A stretch of 64,000 nucleotides of DNA from Acidovorax sp. CF316 (GTDB taxonomy: Bacteria > Pseudomonadota > Gammaproteobacteria > Burkholderiales > Burkholderiaceae_C), in contig NZ_AKJX01000097.1 in the NCBI RefSeq assembly GCF_000276605.1, positions 42,062 to 106,061 of the forward strand, written 5' to 3'. This document shows, piece by piece, positions 33,231 through 43,100 of this stretch. The notes under the pieces are model-generated. The model did not search any database, was not told where the DNA came from, and saw only the letters and a program-made list of their open reading frames with translations. The number at the start of each line of letters is the position of its first letter. Within the stretch, counting starts at the first letter, position 1. A program made the translations under genes and the position numbers.

Positions 33231-34524
33231 CCTCAACATCCCCCTGTTCGAACGCGCCAAGGCGCTCATCCCCGGCGGCGTGAACTCGCCCGTGCGGGCC
33301 TTCAAGGCCGTGGGCGGCACGCCGCGCTTCGTCAAGCGCGCCCAGGGCGCCTACTTCTGGGACGCCAACGACCAGCGCTTCATCGACTACATCGGCTCCT
33401 GGGGCCCGATGATCCTCGGACACGGCCACCCCGCCGTGCTCGAGGCGGTGCAGAAGGCGGCCCTGGAGGGCTTCAGCTTCGGCGCGCCGACCGAGCGCGA
33501 GGTGGAGCTGGCCGAGGAGATCATCGGCCTGGTGCCCTCGATGGAGATGATCCGCCTGGTCAGCTCGGGCACCGAGGCCGGCATGAGCGCCATCCGCCTG
33601 GCGCGCGGCGCCACGGGCCGCAGCAAGATCATCAAGTTCAACGGCTGCTACCACGGCCATGCCGATGCGCTGCTGGTCAAGGCCGGCTCGGGCCTGGCCA
33701 CCTTCGGCAATGCCACCAGCGCGGGCGTGCCGCCCGAGGTGGTACAGCACACCCTGGTGCTCGAATACAACGACATCGCCCAGCTCGAAGAGGCCTTCGC
33801 GCTGCACGGCAAGGAACTGGCCTGCCTGATGATCGAGCCGATCGCGGGCAACATGAACTTCGTGCGCGCGAGCGTGCCCTTCATGCAGCGCTGCCGCGAG
33901 CTGTGCACCGAATACGGTGCGCTGCTGGTGCTCGACGAGGTGATGACCGGTTTCCGCGTGGGCCTGACCAGCGCCCAGGGGGTGTACGCGAAGAGCATCC
34001 CCGGCTTCAAGCCCGACCTCACCGTGCTGGGCAAGGTGATCGGCGGCGGCATGCCGCTGGCGGCCTTTGGCGGGCCGCGCGCCATCATGGAGCATCTGGC
34101 GCCCATCGGCGCGGTGTACCAGGCGGGCACGCTGTCGGGCAACCCGGTGGCCACTGCCTGCGGCCTGGCCACGCTGCGCGAGATCACCAAGCCCGGCTTC
34201 TTCGACGCCCTGTCGGCCCGCACGCAGTCCTTGGTGGATGGCCTCAAGGCCGCCGCCGCGGCCGAGGGCGTGCCCTTTTGCGCCGACAGCGAGGGCGGCA
34301 TGTTCGGCTTCTTCCTCTTGCCCACGCTGCCCCAGAGCTACCCCGAGGTGCTGACCACCGACAGCGCCCGCTTCAACCAGCTGTTCCATGGGCTGCTGGA
34401 CCGCGGTATCTATATAGCGCCGGCGCTGTACGAGGCCGGCTTCGTGAGCTCGGCCCACAGCGAAGAGGACATCGCCGCCACGGTGGCGGCCGCGCGCGAA
34501 GTGTTCAAGACATTGGCGAAGTAA
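33214..34524 (+). CDS. hemL: glutamate-1-semialdehyde 2,1-aminomutase
   Basis: A 436-residue PLP enzyme that converts glutamate-1-semialdehyde to 5-aminolevulinate in the C5 route to heme. [10 protein letters not shown] near the start, [16 protein letters not shown] (phosphate binding), LDEVMTGFR (240-248) and the PLP lysine K274 in [11 protein letters not shown] are intact. The ATG at 33214 lies within the end of thiD, overlapping by 17 bases, so the two are probably translated from one message. Length is normal. The convergent pobR-type regulator ends five bases after the hemL stop with no clear terminator. High confidence. Confidence 0.96.
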   Translation: MTQSTDLNIPLFERAKALIPGGVNSPVRAFKAVGGTPRFVKRAQGAYFWDANDQRFIDYIGSWGPMILGHGHPAVLEAVQKAALEGFSFGAPTEREVELAEEIIGLVPSMEMIRLVSSGTEAGMSAIRLARGATGRSKIIKFNGCYHGHADALLVKAGSGLATFGNATSAGVPPEVVQHTLVLEYNDIAQLEEAFALHGKELACLMIEPIAGNMNFVRASVPFMQRCRELCTEYGALLVLDEVMTGFRVGLTSAQGVYAKSIPGFKPDLTVLGKVIGGGMPLAAFGGPRAIMEHLAPIGAVYQAGTLSGNPVATACGLATLREITKPGFFDALSARTQSLVDGLKAAAAAEGVPFCADSEGGMFGFFLLPTLPQSYPEVLTTDSARFNQLFHGLLDRGIYIAPALYEAGFVSSAHSEEDIAATVAAAREVFKTLAK

Positions 34525-34528
34525 GCAC

Positions 34529-35314
34529 CTACAGCAGGCCGCGCAGCTCGCGGGCTGCCTCCTGCAACAACGGCAACATCTCGCGCTGCAGGCTGCCCTC
34601 GTCCAGCTGCTTGGGCGAGGCCACCACATTGAGCGCCGCCACGGTCTGCCCCTGCAGGTTGCGCAGGGGCACGGCCAGGGCGTGCACGCCCAGTTCGTGC
34701 TCTTCCACCGCCAGGCACCAGTCGTCGCGGCGCGCGCGGGCGATGGCCTGGCGCAGCGGGCCGACCTGGGTCAGGGTGTGGGGCGTGAGCCGCTGCAGCG
34801 TGGCGCCCTTGAGCCAGGCCGTGAGCTCAGGTGCCGCCAGCGCCGCCAGCAGCACCCGCCCGGTGGACGTGGGGTGCGCCGGCAGCCGCGCACCCAGGTG
34901 CAGGCCATAGGCCAGCACCCGGGACGGAGCCCCGTAGACGCCGCTGCGCGCCACGATCACCACCTCGCTGCCATCGAGCACCACCGCCGAGAAGGACTGC
35001 TGGGTCTGCGCGGCCAGGCGGTTGAGCGTGGGCTGCAGCACGCGCGGCAGCCGGGCCGAGGCCAGGTAGCTGCCCGAAAAGCGCAGCACCTTGGGCGCCA
35101 GCCAGAAGTAGCTGCCATCGCTCTCCAGGTAACCCAGGTGCGCCAGTGTGAGCAAATGCCGGCGCGCCGCCGCCCGCGTGAGCCCCGTGCGCTGCGCTGC
35201 CAGCGTGGCATTGAGGCGCTGGCGCTCGGTGTCGAAGCTCTCCAGCACGGCCATGCCCTTGGCCATGCCCTCGATGAGGTCAGCCTTGGCGATGGGGGTG
35301 GCGCTGGGGGTCAT
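34529..35314 (-). CDS. pobR: IclR-family regulator, probably of pobA
   Basis: A 261-residue IclR-type regulator. The winged helix-turn-helix is at about residues 15-75 (QRTGLTRAAARRHLLTLAHLGYL). The effector domain has SFSAVVLDGSEVVIVARSGV, LPAHPTSTGRVLLAAL and the C-terminal ALAVPLRNLQGQTVAALNV block. The PcaR/PobR/PcaU branch of IclR controls aromatic acid catabolism. Divergent placement from pobA (176 bases apart) points to 4-hydroxybenzoate as the inducer. ATG 35314 is chosen because the ORF upstream of it shows no conserved sequence and would run through the operator-like palindrome at 35344-35362. The gene symbol is inferred from context. Confidence 0.82.
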   Translation of the reverse strand: MTPSATPIAKADLIEGMAKGMAVLESFDTERQRLNATLAAQRTGLTRAAARRHLLTLAHLGYLESDGSYFWLAPKVLRFSGSYLASARLPRVLQPTLNRLAAQTQQSFSAVVLDGSEVVIVARSGVYGAPSRVLAYGLHLGARLPAHPTSTGRVLLAALAAPELTAWLKGATLQRLTPHTLTQVGPLRQAIARARRDDWCLAVEEHELGVHALAVPLRNLQGQTVAALNVVASPKQLDEGSLQREMLPLLQEAARELRGLL

Positions 35315-35343
35315 GGTCGGTAAAGCGGTCGGCTCGGCAAGGA

Positions 35344-35362
35344 TTGCGCGATGATCGCACAA
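35344..35362. promoter_or_regulatory. IclR-type operator between pobR and pobA
   Basis: Imperfect palindrome TTGCGCGAT-G-ATCGCACAA, with one mismatch between the arms. The inner 15 bases GCGCGATGATCGCAC agree at 12 positions with GTTCGATAATCGCAC, the operator I recall for the IclR-type regulator PcaR of Pseudomonas putida. It lies 30 bases upstream of the pobR start and 129 upstream of pobA. Binding by PobR is inferred. Confidence 0.6.
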
Positions 35363-35409
35363 AGCGTCCACACATCGCACGCAACCGGCCGGGCGGCATC
35401 CCGCGTTGA

Positions 35410-36693
<1,284 letters not shown>

Positions 36694-36761
36694 CGGCGGG
36701 GTGGCCGTTCATCGGTCCGTCACACCGCCATGCGAGCCTTGGCGGATACCAACGGACACCA

Positions 36762-38543
36762 ATGGACCACCCCACCATGAGCCACCCTCCCCACGATCCC
36801 CGACGCCCGCTGACCAACCTGCTGCAGGCCGGCACGCCCGAAGAGGACGCGCAGAGCAGCCGGCGCAACTTCGTGCGCCAGCTGGCCCTGGGCGCCGCGG
36901 CGCTGGGCACCCTGCCGCTGGCTGCCTGCGGCGGCAGCGACAGCCCGCCCGAGGTGCGCTTCGACCACGGCGTGGCCAGCGGCGACCCCCTGGGCGACCG
37001 CGTCATGCTGTGGACGCGCGTCACCCCACCGGCCAACCACGGTGAGGACATCCCCGTGCGCTGGGAGGTGGCCAGCGATGCCGCCTTTGCCAACCTGGTG
37101 GCCCAGGGCACGGCATCGGCCACGGCAGCCCGCGACTTCACCGTCAAGGTCGATGCCACCGGCCTCAAGCCCGCCACCACCTACCACTACCGCTTCACGG
37201 CCTACGCCAGCACCTCGCCGGCGGCGCGCACGCGCACCCTGCCAGCGGGCGGCGTGGCGCAGGTGCGGCTGGCGGTGTTCTCGTGCGCCAACTACCCGAC
37301 GGGCTACTTCAACGTCTACGCCGACGCGGCCCGCCGCAACGACCTCGATGCCACGGTGCACCTGGGCGACTACCTGTATGAATACGCCCGTGGCGGCTAT
37401 GCCTCCGCCAACGCCGGGGCCCTGGGCCGCCTGGCACAGCCCGCGGGCGAGATCCTGTCGCTGGCCGACTACCGCACGCGCCACGCCCAGTACAAGACCG
37501 ACCCCGACCTGCAGGCCCTGCACGCGGCGGCCCCCATGATCGCCGTGTGGGACGACCACGAGATCACCAACGACACCTGGGCCAACGGGGCCGAGAACCA
37601 CCAGAGCGCCACCGAAGGCAGTTTCGCGGCGCGCAAGGCGGCGGCGATGCAGGCCTACCACGAGTGGATGCCCACGCGCAACGCGCAGCCCGAGCTGATC
37701 TACCGCAGCTTCGCGTTTGGCGACCTGGTGGCGCTGCACATGCTCGATACGCGCGTGATCGGGCGCGACGAACAGGCCGACTACACCCGCTTCTTCACGG
37801 CCAGCGGCTTCGACGCCGCCGGCTTCACGGCCGCCGTGGGCTCCCCCACGCGCCAGCTCATGGGCGCCACGCAGACCCAGTGGCTGCAGCAACAGATGGC
37901 TGCATCGAGCGCCACCTGGCAGGTGCTGGGCCAGCAGGTGCTGATGGGCCGCATGAACATCCCCGCACCCATCCTCATCGACACCATGCAGCCCGGGGCC
38001 GGCGTGAGCGTGTCCCAGTACGCAGCGATCGTCGCCAAGGCGCAGACGGCCCCTGCCACGCTGACCGCCACCGAAAAGGGTGTGCTGGCCCAGCCGTCGA
38101 TCCCCTACAACCTCGATGCCTGGGACGGCTACCAGGCCGCACGCGAGACCGTGCTGGGCATGGCACGCGGCCTGAACAAGAACCTGGTGGTGCTCTCGGG
38201 CGACACGCACAACGCCTGGGCCAACGAGCTGGCCGACATGGGCGGCAACGCCGTGGGCGTGGAGTTCGCCACCTCGTCCGTCACCTCGCCGGGCTTCGAG
38301 GAGTACCTGCCCAAGGAAAACCCGGCCGTGCTGGCCGGCGCTCTGCAGCAGCTGATCCAGCCGCTCAAGTACTGCGACACCTCGCGCCGCGGCTACATGC
38401 TGCTCACCGCCACGGCCACCGAATGCCGCGCCGACTGGGTCTACGTGAACACCATCACCAGCCGTGGCTACACCGCCAGCACCGGCAAGTCGCTCAAGGT
38501 ATTGGCCGGCGCCGCCGGCCGCGGACGCATCGTGCAGGCTTGA
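36762..38543 (+). CDS. phoD: PhoD-type alkaline phosphatase/phosphodiesterase, Tat-exported
   Basis: A 593-residue secreted metallophosphoesterase of the PhoD family, releasing phosphate from phosphodiesters or monoesters. A Tat signal is visible: SSRRNFVRQLALGAAALGTL, with twin Arg at 34-35. It is followed by LAACGG, so it may be a Tat-exported lipoprotein (C56). An N-terminal PhoD domain (FDHGVASGDPLGDRVMLWTRV) precedes the catalytic domain with HLGDYLYEY, WDDHEITNDTW, LVVLSGDTHNAW and FATSSVTSPGFEE. Start ATG 36762 is taken, and ATG 36777 is equally possible. It follows pobA with 68 bases between but has no functional link to it. No Pho box was identified. Confidence 0.9.
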   Translation: MDHPTMSHPPHDPRRPLTNLLQAGTPEEDAQSSRRNFVRQLALGAAALGTLPLAACGGSDSPPEVRFDHGVASGDPLGDRVMLWTRVTPPANHGEDIPVRWEVASDAAFANLVAQGTASATAARDFTVKVDATGLKPATTYHYRFTAYASTSPAARTRTLPAGGVAQVRLAVFSCANYPTGYFNVYADAARRNDLDATVHLGDYLYEYARGGYASANAGALGRLAQPAGEILSLADYRTRHAQYKTDPDLQALHAAAPMIAVWDDHEITNDTWANGAENHQSATEGSFAARKAAAMQAYHEWMPTRNAQPELIYRSFAFGDLVALHMLDTRVIGRDEQADYTRFFTASGFDAAGFTAAVGSPTRQLMGATQTQWLQQQMAASSATWQVLGQQVLMGRMNIPAPILIDTMQPGAGVSVSQYAAIVAKAQTAPATLTATEKGVLAQPSIPYNLDAWDGYQAARETVLGMARGLNKNLVVLSGDTHNAWANELADMGGNAVGVEFATSSVTSPGFEEYLPKENPAVLAGALQQLIQPLKYCDTSRRGYMLLTATATECRADWVYVNTITSRGYTASTGKSLKVLAGAAGRGRIVQA

Positions 38544-38555
38544 TAAACACCCCCT

Positions 38556-38690
38556 GAGCCGCTTCGCGTCTTCACCCCTCTCTCGACTCGCTGCGCGATT
38601 CGGGAGGGGGGCGCCCCCAGTGCACTCAAGCGAAGCGCCGCCTACGCGGCTTGGCGGCCCTTGCACGGGGGCGCTGGTCTAGGTCGCGCC
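38556..38690. repeat. GC-rich palindromic intergenic element, probably dispersed in the genome
   Basis: This gap contains nested inverted repeats: GCCGCTTCG at 38558 against CGAAGCGCC at 38631, ACTCGC/GCGATT-type pairing within 38574-38612, and the perfect GGGGGCGCCCCC near 38607-38618. The wording (a block around CTCTCGACTCGCTGCGCGATTC, then a GGGGGC run, then CTTGCACGGGGGCGC) is the type of intergenic element I recall as common in Comamonadaceae. Only one copy is in this window, so dispersion is from memory, not shown here. Confidence 0.5.
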
Positions 38691-38732
38691 CAGCTCGTGC
38701 GCTGCGGGTGGCGCGCAGCGCGGACCCAAATA

Positions 38733-38757
38733 GGAAAGGCGGCCCGGCCGCCTTTCC
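38733..38757. terminator. bidirectional rho-independent-like terminator between phoD and purH
   Basis: Eleven-base perfect arms GGAAAGGCGGC (38733-38743) and GCCGCCTTTCC (38747-38757) around CCG. It lies between two convergent genes and can serve both. The flanking A/T runs are short, so efficiency is uncertain. Confidence 0.75.
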
Positions 38758-38796
38758 TCGTGGTGAGAGGGCGATGCCGATGGCATCGCCACCGAC

Positions 38797-40398
38797 TCAG
38801 TGCCGGAAGTGGCGCACGCCGCTGAACACCATGGACACGCCGCGCTCGTTCGCGGCATCGATGACTTCGTTGTCGCGCATGGAGCCGCCGGGCTGGATCA
38901 CGCAGGTGGCGCCGGCATCGACCACGACATCCAGGCCGTCACGGAAGGGGAAGAAGGCGTCGCTGGCCACCACGGTGCCCTGCAGGCTCAGGTTGGCATG
39001 GCCGGCCTTGATGCTGGCGATGCGCGCCGAATCGAGGCGGCTCATCTGGCCGGCGCCCACGCCCATGGTCATGCCGCCCTTGCAGAAGACGATGGCGTTG
39101 CTCTTGACGTACTTGGCCACCTTCCACGCGAACAGCAGGTCTTCCATCTCTTCGAGCGTGGGTTGCTTCTGGGTCACGACCTTGAGGTCGATCAGCGACA
39201 GCTCATGGTTGTCGGCGGTCTGCAGCAGCAGGCCCGAGCCGATGCGCTTGGCATCCATGGCATTGCGGCCACGCTGCCAGTCGGTGCTGCCGCCATGCGC
39301 GGGCAGCGCGATCTTGAGCAGGCGCACATTGGCCTTGGCCTTGAAGACCTCGAGCGCCTCGGCCGTGAAGTCGGGTGCCATCAGCACCTCGACGAACTGC
39401 TTGGAGATCTGCTGCGCGGCCTTGCCGTCCACCGGGCGGTTGAAGGCGATGATGCCGCCGAAGGCGCTGGTGGGGTCGGTCTGGAAGGCCTTGCTGTAGC
39501 TGTCCAGCGCGTCCAGGCCCACGGCCACGCCGCAGGGGTTGGCATGCTTGACGATGACGCAGGCCGGGATCTCGAAGCTCTTGACGCATTCCCACGCGGC
39601 ATCGGCGTCGGCGATGTTGTTGTACGACAGTTCCTTGCCCTGCAGTTGCACGCCGGTAACCAGCGAGCCGGGCGCGGGGTGCAGGTCGCGGTACAGCGCG
39701 GCCTGCTGGTGCGCGTTTTCGCCGTAGCGCAGGTCCTGCACCTTGGTGAAGATGCCGTTGCTCTGGCCGGCGAACTGGGCACGGGTGGGCACGTAGGTTT
39801 CCGAGAGCTTCTCTTCCTCGAAGGTGACGGAGGAGAGGTAGTCGCTGATCGCTCCGTCGTACTGGGCGATGCGGTTGAAGGCGGCCACCGACAGCGCGAA
39901 GCGCAGCTTGTCGGAGAGCTTGCCCGCGGCCTTGAGCTCGGCCAGCACGGCGGGGTACTGCGAGGCGTCGGTCAGCACGCCCACGTCCTTCCAGTTCTTG
40001 GCGGCGCTGCGCACCATGGCGGGGCCGCCGATGTCGATGTTCTCGATGGCATCGGCCAGCGTGCAGCCGGCCTTGGCCACGGTGGACTCGAAGGGGTAGA
40101 GGTTGACCACCAGCAGGTCGATGGTGTCGATGCCGTGCTCCTTGAGCGCCGCCATGTGCTCGGGCAGTTCGCGGCGCGCCAGCAGGCCGCCGTGCACCTT
40201 GGGGTGCAGGGTCTTCACGCGGCCATCGAGCATTTCGGGGAACTGGGTGACCTCGGCCACCTCGGTCACGGGCAGGCCCTTGTCGGCGAGCAGCTTGGCC
40301 GTGCCTCCGGTGGACAGCAGCCTGATGCCCAGCGCATGCAGCGCCTCTGCAAATTCAACGATGCCGGTTTTGTCGGAGACGGAAAGAAGTGCGTTCAT
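38797..40398 (-). CDS. purH: bifunctional AICAR transformylase / IMP cyclohydrolase
   Basis: A 533-residue enzyme for the last two steps of IMP synthesis. The N-terminal MGS-like cyclohydrolase domain ([29 protein letters not shown]) spans about residues 1-150. The transformylase domain follows, with [13 protein letters not shown], the catalytic [11 protein letters not shown] and [12 protein letters not shown] near the end. The ATG at 40398 ([10 protein letters not shown]) fits the family; upstream in-frame codons are not conserved. It lies 94 bases downstream of fis in the order dusB-fis-purH and is probably co-transcribed. High confidence. Confidence 0.96.
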   Translation of the reverse strand: MNALLSVSDKTGIVEFAEALHALGIRLLSTGGTAKLLADKGLPVTEVAEVTQFPEMLDGRVKTLHPKVHGGLLARRELPEHMAALKEHGIDTIDLLVVNLYPFESTVAKAGCTLADAIENIDIGGPAMVRSAAKNWKDVGVLTDASQYPAVLAELKAAGKLSDKLRFALSVAAFNRIAQYDGAISDYLSSVTFEEEKLSETYVPTRAQFAGQSNGIFTKVQDLRYGENAHQQAALYRDLHPAPGSLVTGVQLQGKELSYNNIADADAAWECVKSFEIPACVIVKHANPCGVAVGLDALDSYSKAFQTDPTSAFGGIIAFNRPVDGKAAQQISKQFVEVLMAPDFTAEALEVFKAKANVRLLKIALPAHGGSTDWQRGRNAMDAKRIGSGLLLQTADNHELSLIDLKVVTQKQPTLEEMEDLLFAWKVAKYVKSNAIVFCKGGMTMGVGAGQMSRLDSARIASIKAGHANLSLQGTVVASDAFFPFRDGLDVVVDAGATCVIQPGGSMRDNEVIDAANERGVSMVFSGVRHFRH

Positions 40399-40492
40399 GG
40401 CGGGTCGGTAAGGGAGTTTGGAATCGGGTGGTGTGCAGTTGCCGGCAACTGCACCGGTGGCAAAGGGCTCCGGCAAGCACCGGTGCCGAGGA

Positions 40493-40726
40493 TCAGAGCA
40501 GTTTGTGTTCGACCAGCTTCTTGCGCAGCGTGTTGCGGTTCAGGCCCAGCCATTCGGCGGCGCGCGACTGGTTGTTCTCGGCCTGCTGCATCACGACCTC
40601 CAGCAGCGGGCGTTCGACCACACGCACCAGCATGTCGTACATGCCATCGGGCGTCTCGCCGCCCAGGTCGCGAAAGTAGCCCTGCAGGCTCTCACGCACG
40701 CATTCTTCAATATGTTTCTTGCTCAT
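40493..40726 (-). CDS. fis: Fis-family nucleoid-associated regulator
   Basis: A 77-residue DNA-bending protein. The C-terminal helix-turn-helix is intact ([21 protein letters not shown]), and the preceding helix [14 protein letters not shown] forms the dimer core. It is shorter at the N-terminus than E. coli Fis (98 residues), lacking most of the beta-hairpin arms used for Hin inversion, as is usual in betaproteobacteria. The ATG overlaps the dusB stop by four bases (ATGA), reproducing the dusB-fis operon of enteric bacteria. In that system expression follows growth phase; no leader elements were identified here. Confidence 0.93.
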   Translation of the reverse strand: MSKKHIEECVRESLQGYFRDLGGETPDGMYDMLVRVVERPLLEVVMQQAENNQSRAAEWLGLNRNTLRKKLVEHKLL

Positions 40727-41778
40727 GCAGCCAATCCCTCTTGTTCTTCGCTGGGGTCTGCGTCGGCGGCCAGTGTGCTGGCAGCGGGAAAGCGGTCCAT
40801 CTGCTGCGCCAGCGCATCCAGATAGTCCGCCACCGCCTGCCACTGGGCCGCGCAGTCCTCTATGGTGTTGATGTGTTGTCGAAAGGCTTCGCCGCCCGGC
40901 ATGGAACGCAGGTACCAGGCAATGTGCTTGCGCGCACTGCGCACCCCGGTCAGCTCGCCATACAGGCGGTAGTGGTCGTGCAGATGCTCCAGCAGCAGGC
41001 GTCGCACCTCGGCCACCAACGGTGGCGCCAGGTGTTCGCCTGTGGCCAGGAAATGCCCGATCTCGCGGAAGATCCACGGCCGTCCCTGGGCCGCGCGACC
41101 GATCATGATCGCGTCGGCCCCGGTGGCGGCCAGCACCTCGCGCGCCTTCTCGGGCGAGGTGATGTCGCCGTTGGCCACCACCGGCACGCGCACCGCGGCC
41201 TTCACGGCGGTGATGGTGTCGTACTCGGCATGGCCCTTGTAGCCCTGCTCGCGCGTGCGCCCGTGCACCGTGAGCATCTGGATGCCCACGGACTCGAACT
41301 GGCGCGCCAGCGCAACGGCATTCTTGTGCTCCTGGCACCAGCCGGTGCGCATCTTGAGCGTGACGGGCACCCGGTGCGGCGCACAGGCCTCGACCACCGC
41401 CTGCGCGATGGACACGGCCAGGGCCTCGTCCTGCATCAGGGCAGAACCGGCCCACTTGTTGCACACCTTCTTGGCCGGGCAGCCCATGTTGATGTCGATG
41501 ATCTGCGCGCCGCGCTCCACGTTGTAGACCGCGGCCTCGGCCATCATCTGCGCCTCGGTGCCGGCGATCTGCACGGCAATGGGCCCAGGCTCCCCTTCGT
41601 GGTTGGCCCGGCGCGAGGTCTTGAGGCTGTTCCACAGGTCCTTGCGCGAGGTCACCATTTCGCTCACGGCGTAGCCCGCCCCCAGCGCCTTGCACAGCTG
41701 GCGGAAGGGCCGGTCCGTGACGCCCGCCATCGGGGCGACGAACAGCTGGTTCGCCAAAGGAATGTGGCCAATGTGCAT
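40723..41778 (-). CDS. dusB: tRNA-dihydrouridine synthase B
   Basis: A 351-residue flavoenzyme that reduces a uridine in the tRNA D-loop to dihydrouridine. FMN-binding barrel motifs are clear: LFVAPMAGVTDRPFR, IDINMGCPAKKV with catalytic C100, MLTVHGRTREQGYKG, PVVANGDITSPEKA and AIMIGRAAQGRPWIF. The ATG at 41778 gives the standard N-terminus. It is first gene of dusB-fis-purH. The C-terminal 25 residues (AASTLAADADPSEEQ) are low complexity. DusB identity, rather than DusA or DusC, rests on the fis linkage and GCPAKKV. Confidence 0.95.
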   Translation of the reverse strand: MHIGHIPLANQLFVAPMAGVTDRPFRQLCKALGAGYAVSEMVTSRKDLWNSLKTSRRANHEGEPGPIAVQIAGTEAQMMAEAAVYNVERGAQIIDINMGCPAKKVCNKWAGSALMQDEALAVSIAQAVVEACAPHRVPVTLKMRTGWCQEHKNAVALARQFESVGIQMLTVHGRTREQGYKGHAEYDTITAVKAAVRVPVVANGDITSPEKAREVLAATGADAIMIGRAAQGRPWIFREIGHFLATGEHLAPPLVAEVRRLLLEHLHDHYRLYGELTGVRSARKHIAWYLRSMPGGEAFRQHINTIEDCAAQWQAVADYLDALAQQMDRFPAASTLAADADPSEEQEGLAA

Positions 41779-41933
41779 GGAAGGGATGGGGGTGCGCGAA
41801 TGCCGCGAATGCCGAAAAAGGAGGCAGGATTGTACCTGCTTAAAATTTCAGCAAATGAAATCTGCGCGACTTTTATCGGTGACTTATGCTGCACCGCAGC
41901 AAAGCCCTGCCGCCGCCCCCGGAGAGTGTCCGG

Positions 41934-42473
41934 TCAGCGGGCGGCGAGGTCGGTATCGCCGGCCTGTGCGGGCACGCCGCGCTGGGCATAGTGCCACCAG
42001 GCGTCGGGCAGGTTGTCGAACTGGTGGCGCGCCATCAGGGTGCGCAGCCACTGGCGGTTGTGGTGCACGTCCGGCGAGAAATTCTGGGTGGTCGCAGCCA
42101 CCACGCCGGACGGCGTGCCCATGTCCACCTCGGCGCCATCGGCCAGGGGGCCACGCACGACCTTGCTGGCACGCAGGCCGTCGACCACGACCACCTGCAC
42201 CACCCAGGCGCCGGTCTGGGCATGGCAGCGCGTCTTGAGCGCCATGCCCTGGGCCTTGAGGCCATCCTCCACGGAGCGCAGGGTGGCGGGCTGGCCAGTG
42301 GCACCGCAGCCGCGTTCATGCACCACGCTGGTGGCACCCGATGGCGCGGCGGCCGCTGGTTGGGGCACGGCGGCCTGGGGGCTTTGCACGCATGCGGCCA
42401 GCAACGCAGCCGCGGCCAGCGACAGCCAGGGGCTGCGGTGGGCTGCGGTGGGGGTGCGGGGAATGGTGTGCAT
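41934..42473 (-). CDS. VanX/DdpX-like (M15) lipoprotein lacking catalytic residues
   Basis: A 179-residue protein with a lipoprotein signal (SLAAAALLAACVQ, C28) and a Pro/Ala linker. The C-terminal half resembles the end of D-Ala-D-Ala dipeptidases of family M15D: VDMGTPSG, then HHNRQWLRTLMARHQFDNLP and DAWWHY (157-162), matching the VanX pattern MG...NRR..L...M...GF....EWWHY. The catalytic Glu of EWWH is Asp here. The S-x-H-x-x-G-x-A-x-D zinc block is not recognisable; only CHAQTGAW faintly resembles it. Start ATG 42473 has an excellent AGGAGG five bases upstream. It is likely inactive or altered in the periplasm, possibly a peptidoglycan-binding relic. Confidence 0.6.
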   Translation of the reverse strand: MHTIPRTPTAAHRSPWLSLAAAALLAACVQSPQAAVPQPAAAAPSGATSVVHERGCGATGQPATLRSVEDGLKAQGMALKTRCHAQTGAWVVQVVVVDGLRASKVVRGPLADGAEVDMGTPSGVVAATTQNFSPDVHHNRQWLRTLMARHQFDNLPDAWWHYAQRGVPAQAGDTDLAAR

Positions 42474-42613
42474 GGGGCCTCCTGCTTGAGCGGTAGCGTC
42501 CATGAACGATACAAACGCCCCCTGCCGCGGGCCATGCGCGGATGGCGCGCACCGGTGTAGGACGGAGCCTTCACCCGGTTTCGGGCGTGTGGGCCGCGCC
42601 TAAACTCCGGTGC

Positions 42614-43096
42614 ATGGAAATATGGATGCACCAGCTGATGCAATGGCTGGCACTGCCGCAGTTCGGCCTGAGCACGGTCTTCGTCGTCTCGTTCATTTCG
42701 GCGACGCTGCTGCCGCTGGGCTCCGAGCCGGCGGTTTTCGGCCTCATCAAGCTCAACCCGGAGATGTACTGGCCCGCCATCCTCGTGGCGACGGTGGGCA
42801 ACACCCTGGGCGGCGGGGTCAGCTGGTGGATGGGCCTGGGGGCCCACAAGGCCGTGGACAAGGCCCGCGGCCATGCCACCAACGTGCGCGCACTGGCATG
42901 GCTGGAACGCTTCGGCGCGCGCGCCTGCCTGCTCAGCTGGCTGCCCGTGGTGGGCGACCCGCTGTGCGCCGTGGCCGGCTGGCTCAAGCTGCCGTTCTGG
43001 CCCTGCCTGGCCTACATGGCGGTGGGCAAGTTCATGCGCTACCTGGTGATGACCACCGTGCTGCTGCACTTCATGCCGGGGCAGCTGGGCACGTGA
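42614..43096 (+). CDS. yqaA: YqaA-type DedA-like membrane protein
   Basis: A 160-residue inner-membrane protein of the YqaA branch of the SNARE-associated/DedA family. Hydrophobic segments at about residues 18-45, 55-75, 100-125 and 135-155 surround the conserved GSEPAVFGLI and ATVGNTLGGGVSWWMG, and also LSWLPVVGDPLCAVAGWLKL with the family Gly-Asp-Pro. DedA-like proteins include flippases for polyprenyl or phospholipid carriers; YqaA itself has no defined substrate. ATG 42614 gives the normal length. An ORF extension upstream has no conserved residues. It ends four bases before the convergent diguanylate cyclase stop. Confidence 0.85.
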   Translation: MEIWMHQLMQWLALPQFGLSTVFVVSFISATLLPLGSEPAVFGLIKLNPEMYWPAILVATVGNTLGGGVSWWMGLGAHKAVDKARGHATNVRALAWLERFGARACLLSWLPVVGDPLCAVAGWLKLPFWPCLAYMAVGKFMRYLVMTTVLLHFMPGQLGT

Positions 43097-43100
43097 CCGG

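Noticed and set aside
42431..42450. Exact tandem copy of GGCTGCGGTG
   Set aside because: It is only two ten-base copies inside the N-terminal coding region of the VanX-like gene and keeps the frame usable. It is too short to be meaningful without comparison.
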